Source: Nitrososphaerales archaeon TH5893 (lineage in GTDB: Archaea > Thermoproteota > Nitrososphaeria > Nitrososphaerales > Nitrososphaeraceae). From it: a DNA stretch of 10,226 bases. A program made the translations under genes and the position numbers. The notes beneath the pieces are model-generated. The model was not told the DNA's origin. It searched no databases and saw only the letters and a list, made by a program, of their open reading frames with translations. Within the stretch, counting starts at the first letter, position 1. Every line of letters starts with the position of its first letter. The DNA lies in contig JAATVT010000056.1 of NCBI GenBank assembly GCA_014523685.1, positions 1 through 10,226 of the forward strand, in the 5' to 3' direction. Positions 6,631 to 10,226 of this stretch are shown here, one piece after another.

Positions 6631-6639
6631 CTTTAAATA
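6631..6639 (+). promoter_or_regulatory. TATA-like box upstream of rpiA
   Basis: CTTTAAATA is centred near 6635. Transcription would begin around 6661, which is 8 nt before the ATG at 6669 or 56 nt before the alternative ATG at 6717. Confidence 0.45.
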
Positions 6640-6668
6640 AGAAATGAACTTAGAAAAATAATTGTCTG

Positions 6669-7391
6669 ATGGCAAAGTCTCAAAGTTCTCTTGATTCGAC
6701 TGGGGAGGACAGGACAATGAGTTTATTTCAGCATATCAACCGGCACTTCTTGGGCGTTAGAAATCAGGTTATCGGTTTAGGTAGTGGAAAGACAGTAGCA
6801 GCCTTAGTTTCCCAGATTGGCACTCTGCCCAATAAACAGTCCTTTAAATGCGTCGTTTCTTCCTTGCAAATTAAGTTGGAAGCTGAACGCAACAAACTGA
6901 ATGTCGTGGATGAGAATGAAGCGACTGACATTCAAATCTTATTCGATGGAGCAGACCAATTGGATTCTGAGTATCACATGATAAAGGGAGGCGGAGGGGC
7001 TCTATTCAGAGAGAAGATTTTATTCTCGGTAGCGAGGAAAATAGTTATTCTAGCGGACTCCTCAAAATATTCCAATAAACTCAACAGGTCGGTTCCTATT
7101 GAAGTTCATCCATTTGCGCGAAAATCGTTTATTAGGAATATACAGGACTTGAATACCGGAATTATCGATTGTAGACTAAGACAACTTCAAAAAGGCTTTC
7201 CATTCTTTACCGAAAATGGAAATATTATTTTTGATGTTAGCTTTGAATCACTTTCCTCGCCGAGAAAAATGGTAAGTGAAATTAGAAGTATCCCTGGAGT
7301 TATCGAGGTTGGTATATTTCCGAGGCCTAAGAATGTAATCTATTATAAGCTTCATCAAGACGAATCGTTTGACGTGATTACTTTTAAATGA
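6669..7391 (+). CDS. rpiA: Ribose-5-phosphate isomerase A
   Basis: The 240-residue protein interconverts ribose 5-phosphate and ribulose 5-phosphate, feeding nucleotide and histidine synthesis. Catalytic residues line up with E. coli RpiA: D93 and D96 in DGADQLD (E. coli D81, D84), K106 in IKGGGGAL (K94) and E115 in REK (E103). ADSSK (130-133 region), VPIEVHPFA and the C-terminal IPGVIEVGIF also match. Two conserved spots differ: the phosphate loop is GLGSGKT instead of GLGTGST, and DGADE has Q97 instead of E. The start is unsettled: ATG 6717 (residue 17) has a perfect GGGGAGG at 6702-6708, 8 nt upstream, and gives 224 residues, close to the family norm, while ATG 6669 sits 8 nt from the predicted transcript start. 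The gene converges on the amidohydrolase with a 19-bp gap. Confidence 0.92.
   Translation: MAKSQSSLDSTGEDRTMSLFQHINRHFLGVRNQVIGLGSGKTVAALVSQIGTLPNKQSFKCVVSSLQIKLEAERNKLNVVDENEATDIQILFDGADQLDSEYHMIKGGGGALFREKILFSVARKIVILADSSKYSNKLNRSVPIEVHPFARKSFIRNIQDLNTGIIDCRLRQLQKGFPFFTENGNIIFDVSFESLSSPRKMVSEIRSIPGVIEVGIFPRPKNVIYYKLHQDESFDVITFK
6702..6708 (+). promoter_or_regulatory. Strong Shine-Dalgarno sequence inside the rpiA reading frame
   Basis: GGGGAGG lies 8 nt before the in-frame ATG at 6717. It is the best ribosome binding site in the window and suggests that the main RpiA product starts at residue 17 of the longer frame. The 16 residues it would remove are polar and unlike the family N-terminus. 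Confidence 0.5.
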
Positions 7392-7410
7392 AAGTGATTG
7401 ACAGTCAGTG

Positions 7411-8832
7411 CTAGGAACTAAATACGTATTGACCGTGACCCAGTGAAGACTCATTAATCTTGCCATGTTCCATAATTACACGCCCTCTTACCATAGTCAT
7501 TATGGGCCAACCTCTTAATTCCCACCCATCATAGATTGTGTAGTCAGAATGGGACTGTAATATTTCGGGCGACACCTTCTGCTTCAATGATAAATCAATG
7601 ACGACTATATCCGCATCTGAACCTGGTTGAATGATACCTTTCCTTGGATACAAACCAAAGATCCGCGCAGTGTTGTAGCTGGTGATTTGTGACACTTTTA
7701 CCAAATCAACCTTGCCTTCATTGACTCCTTTGCTCAATAAGACCGGTAGTAGAGTTGCCACACCAGGAAAGCCAGATAAAGTAGACCATAAATCTCCGTT
7801 TCCTCGCTTTAAGGACAGAGTATTTGCGACATGATCACTTCCTATAGTGTCAATTAGTCCATTTGCGAGTGCCCACCACGTAAATGCCACGTCTTCTCTT
7901 GTCCTCAGAGGAGGTACTACTTTTCCTAAGACATTACTATAGTCTGTAGAATGAGTCAAATAGTGAGGACATGTTTCAATATACGTTCGACCAGGATAGA
8001 TCGTTTTCTCCCTTGTAGCTGTTTCTATTGCTAGTCTAGAACCTAAGTGGACAAAGTAAATGCGACAATCTGAATTCCTAGCATATCTACATAATAGCGA
8101 GATAGTCTCTGCTTCCGATATTGGCGGTCTGCAGTTTGACCACGTCTCTAATGGATTAACAATGGATTTATGAGCCTTTTCTTCTGCCTTGGCATCTGCA
8201 ATTCTTCTCGAGCACACTAAGGGGTCTTCGGCGTGAACAAGGACAATGGAAGAGGCTTCTGACGCTCTTTTCAAAGTAGCAACGACTAATTCTGGGGTAA
8301 CGTTGACTTCTTCATTATTGATACAATTACTTCCGGGCTCTTGGTCCATAGAAATTGAATTCAAATCAAATCCGAGATTCAGGTAGAGCTTGAAGGAGTT
8401 TATTCCCTTCTTTTTTAGAAATTCAATATCTCCTAACTGACGAAAATTAAATAATGAAGCATGTATGGCGTAATCAATATAATGTGCGCCGCGGCTAGCT
8501 TTAAGATGCTGATCAATATTCTTATAACTGTCGGCAAGTCTCATCATCCGAATTATAGTGGTGACACCACCAATTGCTGCAGATTTTGATTCTGTAACCG
8601 CCGCCCTTTCTATCGGAGTATACACACCATAGTGTATATGAGGATCAATGACTCCAGGCAGCACATATTTTCCATTCACACTAATTTTTTTGTCTGCACA
8701 TACGTTATTGACAGAACTTTGGACTCCTTTTATCTTTCCATTTTCAATCAAGATATTTACGTCAGGGAGAATGCCCTTATTTGGAACTACTAGAGAAGCA
8801 TCACAAATAAGAGTGTCACATGTGTTATTCAA
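7411..8832 (-). CDS. Dihydropyrimidinase/hydantoinase-like metal-dependent amidohydrolase
   Basis: The 473-residue protein belongs to the cyclic-amidohydrolase branch of the amidohydrolase superfamily (dihydropyrimidinase, hydantoinase, allantoinase, dihydroorotase). The binuclear metal site is complete: H65 and H67 in GVIDPHIHYG, K148 in SFKLYL (the lysine that is carboxylated), H200 in LVHAED, H262 in FVHLGS and D333 in GSDHVA. ETCPHYL (286-292) and the C-terminal DYTIYDGWELRGWP with MVRGRVIMEHGK fit the hydantoinase/dihydropyrimidinase side best. The tyrosine five residues after the carboxylated lysine, which holds the substrate ring in hydantoinases, is not present; Y150 lies two residues after it. 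The substrate therefore cannot be named: pyrimidine breakdown, a hydantoin, allantoin or dihydroorotate are all possible. The start is TTG 8832; no ATG or GTG occurs between the upstream in-frame stop and the first strand. Confidence 0.88.
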   Translation of the reverse strand: MNNTCDTLICDASLVVPNKGILPDVNILIENGKIKGVQSSVNNVCADKKISVNGKYVLPGVIDPHIHYGVYTPIERAAVTESKSAAIGGVTTIIRMMRLADSYKNIDQHLKASRGAHYIDYAIHASLFNFRQLGDIEFLKKKGINSFKLYLNLGFDLNSISMDQEPGSNCINNEEVNVTPELVVATLKRASEASSIVLVHAEDPLVCSRRIADAKAEEKAHKSIVNPLETWSNCRPPISEAETISLLCRYARNSDCRIYFVHLGSRLAIETATREKTIYPGRTYIETCPHYLTHSTDYSNVLGKVVPPLRTREDVAFTWWALANGLIDTIGSDHVANTLSLKRGNGDLWSTLSGFPGVATLLPVLLSKGVNEGKVDLVKVSQITSYNTARIFGLYPRKGIIQPGSDADIVVIDLSLKQKVSPEILQSHSDYTIYDGWELRGWPIMTMVRGRVIMEHGKINESSLGHGQYVFSS

Positions 8833-8862
8833 TCTATCGCAGACTATTAGTTGCCATTTGTT

Positions 8863-8873
8863 CTATTAATTTG
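8863..8873 (-). promoter_or_regulatory. Possible TATA box of the amidohydrolase gene
   Basis: On the minus strand the bases read CAAATTAATAG, centred about 36 bp before the TTG at 8832. The predicted transcript would carry a leader of about 10 nt. It is a weak match to the archaeal consensus. Confidence 0.3.
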
Positions 8874-8888
8874 TCGGATCCGTACGCG

Positions 8889-8895
8889 TTTAATT
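8889..8895 (+). promoter_or_regulatory. Possible TATA box ahead of the small ORF at 8917
   Basis: TTTAATT is centred about 25 bp before the ATG at 8917, the spacing for a leaderless transcript. The match is modest, and the region is also the promoter region of the divergent amidohydrolase gene. Confidence 0.3.
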
Positions 8896-8916
8896 CCCGC
8901 TTCTACTAACCTAATT

Positions 8917-9036
8917 ATGAACATTCCCATTACTATAATGAAAGTATTTCCTCCTGATGAAGATGAAACAATGTATCAACTCTTGACCCTACATGAATCT
9001 TCAAGGTCGAGGGATGCACTTAATCCTGTGGGTTGA
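8917..9036 (+). CDS. Possible small protein of 39 residues
   Basis: This frame lies in the 335-bp region between the amidohydrolase start and the gene at 9168. It begins MNIPITIMKVFPPDEDETM, continues with YQLLTLHESSRSRDALNPVG, and ends at TGA 9034-9036. The composition looks protein-like: a hydrophobic start, an acidic PPDEDE turn, then a short helix and a basic SRSRD segment. A TATA-like box is centred about 25 bp before the ATG, which fits the leaderless pattern of nearby genes; a second ATG at 8938 would give 32 residues. I recognise no family. It could be a real small gene or chance; nothing else explains this stretch. Confidence 0.35.
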   Translation: MNIPITIMKVFPPDEDETMYQLLTLHESSRSRDALNPVG

Positions 9037-9132
9037 ATTACGTGTCGTCGAGTCTTAAATTATAACTAGAGAATATGATAATATCTTTTTAATTAGTCAT
9101 ACGGTAGATATGAGATTTCGTAATGATAAGTA

Positions 9133-9140
9133 CATATAAA
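9133..9140 (+). promoter_or_regulatory. TATA box of the gene at 9168
   Basis: CATATAAA, followed by an A-run, is centred near 9137. Transcription would start about 5 nt before the ATG at 9168, so the mRNA is leaderless or nearly so. Confidence 0.55.
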
Positions 9141-9167
9141 AAAGGAAACTATTAGATTGTATTAAGA

Positions 9168-9581
9168 ATGGGACAGTACTTCCAAGACTTTTGCGAAGCA
9201 ATCATTAAGACCGATCCATCAATTAGATTCATCGGGATAGCCGACGGCCATGGACGCATCTTAGCCACGGCGGAACGGCCAGGGCTAGAACCTTTGTTGA
9301 ACCAACAAGAAACAGAGCAATATGCTATAACCGCTGCGACGAGACAATACACAAGGATAAGGTGGCAACATATTTTGGGCAAGATAAGTTATACATGTTC
9401 GCATTACGACAGACTGCTCCGATCAACAATACCAATTACAGACGATGCGAATCATCTCCTATATGTCTTAATATTCACTTTCGATGTAACCACTGAGAAT
9501 TTCCATGAGATTATCACGCAAAAGATTATCCCATTGGTTGATAAGAATATTGACCAATTTTTTTCACTTTCCGAAATTTAA
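9168..9581 (+). CDS. Small roadblock/LC7-like protein of the thaumarchaeal type, function unknown
   Basis: The 137-residue product reads as one compact alpha/beta domain. An N-terminal helix (2-13) is followed by strands IRFIGIADG and GRILATAER, a long helix from about 40 to 70, strands around KISYTCSHYD, LLRSTIPI and LLYVLIFTFDV, and a C-terminal helix from about 112 to 132. The FIGIxDxxGRILA opening, the central WxxxLG and the following TIPI strand resemble the many small roadblock/PAS-like orphan proteins of Thaumarchaeota (I recall these as DUF6659-like; the exact family is not certain). Such domains usually bind partner proteins, for instance small GTPases, but no partner is suggested by the neighbours. 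There is no signal peptide or membrane segment. A strong TATA box supports a start at ATG 9168. Confidence 0.85.
   Translation: MGQYFQDFCEAIIKTDPSIRFIGIADGHGRILATAERPGLEPLLNQQETEQYAITAATRQYTRIRWQHILGKISYTCSHYDRLLRSTIPITDDANHLLYVLIFTFDVTTENFHEIITQKIIPLVDKNIDQFFSLSEI
9558..9564 (+). terminator. T7 run at the end of the roadblock-like gene
   Basis: Seven T in a row lie in the last codons of the gene ending at 9581. T-tracts are the core of archaeal intrinsic termination, so this may contribute to ending the transcript, although it overlaps coding sequence. Confidence 0.25.
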
Positions 9582-9596
9582 CTGCAGTTCTTAAAT

Positions 9597-9606
9597 CTCA
9601 CGTGAG
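9597..9606. repeat. 10-bp perfect palindrome between two convergent genes
   Basis: CTCACGTGAG is its own reverse complement. It lies 16 bp after the stop of the gene at 9168, in the 115-bp gap before the convergent gene ending at 9697. No promoter points away from it, so a protein-binding role is not obvious. A 10-bp palindrome can occur by chance. Confidence 0.3.
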
Positions 9607-9684
9607 TGATAAAAATTGCGTTGATAACATTAATAGTTCTTATGTTAAACCATATAGACAATTATGAAGAGAAATAGTCTCGCC

Positions 9685-9690
9685 AAAAAA
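9685..9690 (-). terminator. T6 run just after the minus-strand gene ending at 9697
   Basis: On the minus strand the TAG at 9699-9697 is followed within 6 nt by TTTTTT. The position suits a T-tract archaeal terminator for the convergent gene. Confidence 0.4.
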
Positions 9691-9696
9691 TATCCA

Positions 9697-10206
9697 CTAT
9701 AAATTATTCCTGTTCGTGTTGGATTCTGTTCTGGGTCTTAATAACCACTTTTTTCTAGTAGTATCATAATCGTAGACAAACGGTGAAGTCTTTTCCTGTA
9801 TCCTAGCCAGTTCTGATGAGATGGCATCTACTAGGTAATCAATCTTTTCGATTGCCATTTCAAATTCTTTTGGTAATGCGACATTCACTTGGAATATGAT
9901 ATCAGTGTGATAAATTTCTTCATTTTGAATGAAACCTTCGAAGTAAAATTGAACTGTCAAACCTCTCCTGCCCCTTCTTTTCCTCATATCTTTTAGAACG
10001 TTTTTCATACTGAACCAACCCTCGGCAAACAACTCAAAAAATGGTTCACAGAAGGGGAATGGAAAATGAATCTTAATAATTCCTTGCATGCTTTGATCAC
10101 TAAACTGAAATTCTCGATCCTCCTCAATCACCTGAAAGGTCTTGTTTAGAATATTGTAGATCGTCTCAGATTCGGCAAGTGAAATACCGCTGTGCAAGAA
10201 CCGCAA
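9697..10206 (-). CDS. Uncharacterised protein with a basic RKRRGRRG patch (5' end uncertain)
   Basis: I do not recognise this protein of at least 169 residues. It has an N-terminal helix (ESETIYNILNKTFQVI), a hydrophobic aromatic stretch HFPFPFCEPFFELF (47-60), then WFSMKNVLKDM with a strongly basic RKRRGRRG at 75-82. A beta segment LTVQFYFEGF, another at TDIIFQVNVAL, and a long C-terminal helix (about 113-138) come next, before a polar basic tail. The alternation of strands and helices suggests a folded cytoplasmic domain; the basic patch could contact nucleic acid, but this is only inference. The first usable start is TTG 10206, yet the frame stays open for the remaining 20 bases to the window edge, so the true start may lie outside. 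It converges on the roadblock-like gene with a 115-bp gap. Confidence 0.75.
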   Translation of the reverse strand: MRFLHSGISLAESETIYNILNKTFQVIEEDREFQFSDQSMQGIIKIHFPFPFCEPFFELFAEGWFSMKNVLKDMRKRRGRRGLTVQFYFEGFIQNEEIYHTDIIFQVNVALPKEFEMAIEKIDYLVDAISSELARIQEKTSPFVYDYDTTRKKWLLRPRTESNTNRNNL

Positions 10207-10226
10207 ACTTAGACTATCATTGGACA

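Noticed and set aside
6560..6668. Short complementary pairs (CATAGT/ACTATG) after the coiled-coil gene, considered as a small RNA or hairpin terminator
   Set aside because: The arms are 6 bp, AT-rich and 46 bp apart with no compensating structure. Only a T5 run at 6600-6604 hints at termination.
8619..8638. Inverted repeat TATACAC-N6-GTGTATA inside the amidohydrolase gene
   Set aside because: It encodes the conserved region just after the HxH metal motif, so codon choice over HYGVYT explains the symmetry; no promoter is expected there.
8648..8869. 73-codon plus-strand frame opposite the amidohydrolase N-terminus
   Set aside because: It is a shadow of the amidohydrolase coding region. The Phe/Ser/Thr-rich product resembles no protein family, and the opposite strand has clear motifs.
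1..10226. tRNA, rRNA, CRISPR repeats, insertion sequences, toxin-antitoxin or defence modules
   Set aside because: I looked through the intergenic regions on both strands and saw no cloverleaf-like segments, spaced repeats, terminal inverted repeats, transposase motifs or defence-domain motifs. The gene content is mainly housekeeping.

Overview
The window looks like a piece of an archaeal chromosome, most likely from the Nitrososphaeria (Thaumarchaeota). This rests on four things: the typically archaeal gene set L7Ae, S28e, L24e, Ndk and aIF5B in the classic archaeal order; an archease gene and an archaeal-type HisRS; TATA-like boxes about 26 bp ahead of leaderless or nearly leaderless starts, including GTG and TTG starts; and a small orphan protein resembling the roadblock/LC7-like proteins common in Thaumarchaeota. 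Base composition is moderately AT-rich throughout, and I see no sign of recent transfer, insertion sequences, CRISPR, tRNA or rRNA. The phylum assignment is inference.

Layout. Positions 1-117 hold the 3' end of a plus-strand CDS, followed by a T-rich stretch, a perfect 7-bp inverted repeat and a TATA box. From 232 to 3282 runs the translation operon: L7Ae, S28e, L24e, nucleoside diphosphate kinase and aIF5B, with gaps of 4, 28, 4 and 0 bp. Thioredoxin (3339-3707) and archease (3858-4289) lie on the minus strand, each with its own TATA box. Archease is divergent from histidyl-tRNA synthetase (4350-5654) across a 60-bp promoter region with one near-symmetric TATA element. Next come an unrecognised membrane-anchored coiled-coil protein (5774-6559) and ribose-5-phosphate isomerase A (6669-7391). 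RpiA converges, 19 bp away, on a dihydropyrimidinase/hydantoinase-like metallo-amidohydrolase (7411-8832, minus). The 335-bp region 8833-9167 holds promoter elements and a possible 39-codon gene. The right end has a roadblock-like small protein (9168-9581, plus) converging on an unrecognised protein (9697 to beyond about 10206, minus).

Functional theme. The left half is mostly translation: ribosomal proteins, subunit joining (aIF5B), nucleotide supply (Ndk), tRNA charging (HisRS) and tRNA splicing/ligation support (archease). The right half is sugar and pyrimidine or cyclic-amide metabolism (RpiA, amidohydrolase) plus three lineage-type hypothetical proteins. I do not see a clear new multi-gene system. 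The most useful leads are the three uncharacterised proteins, the small ORF at 8917, the compact divergent promoter at 4290-4349 and the operator-like palindrome upstream of the ribosomal operon.
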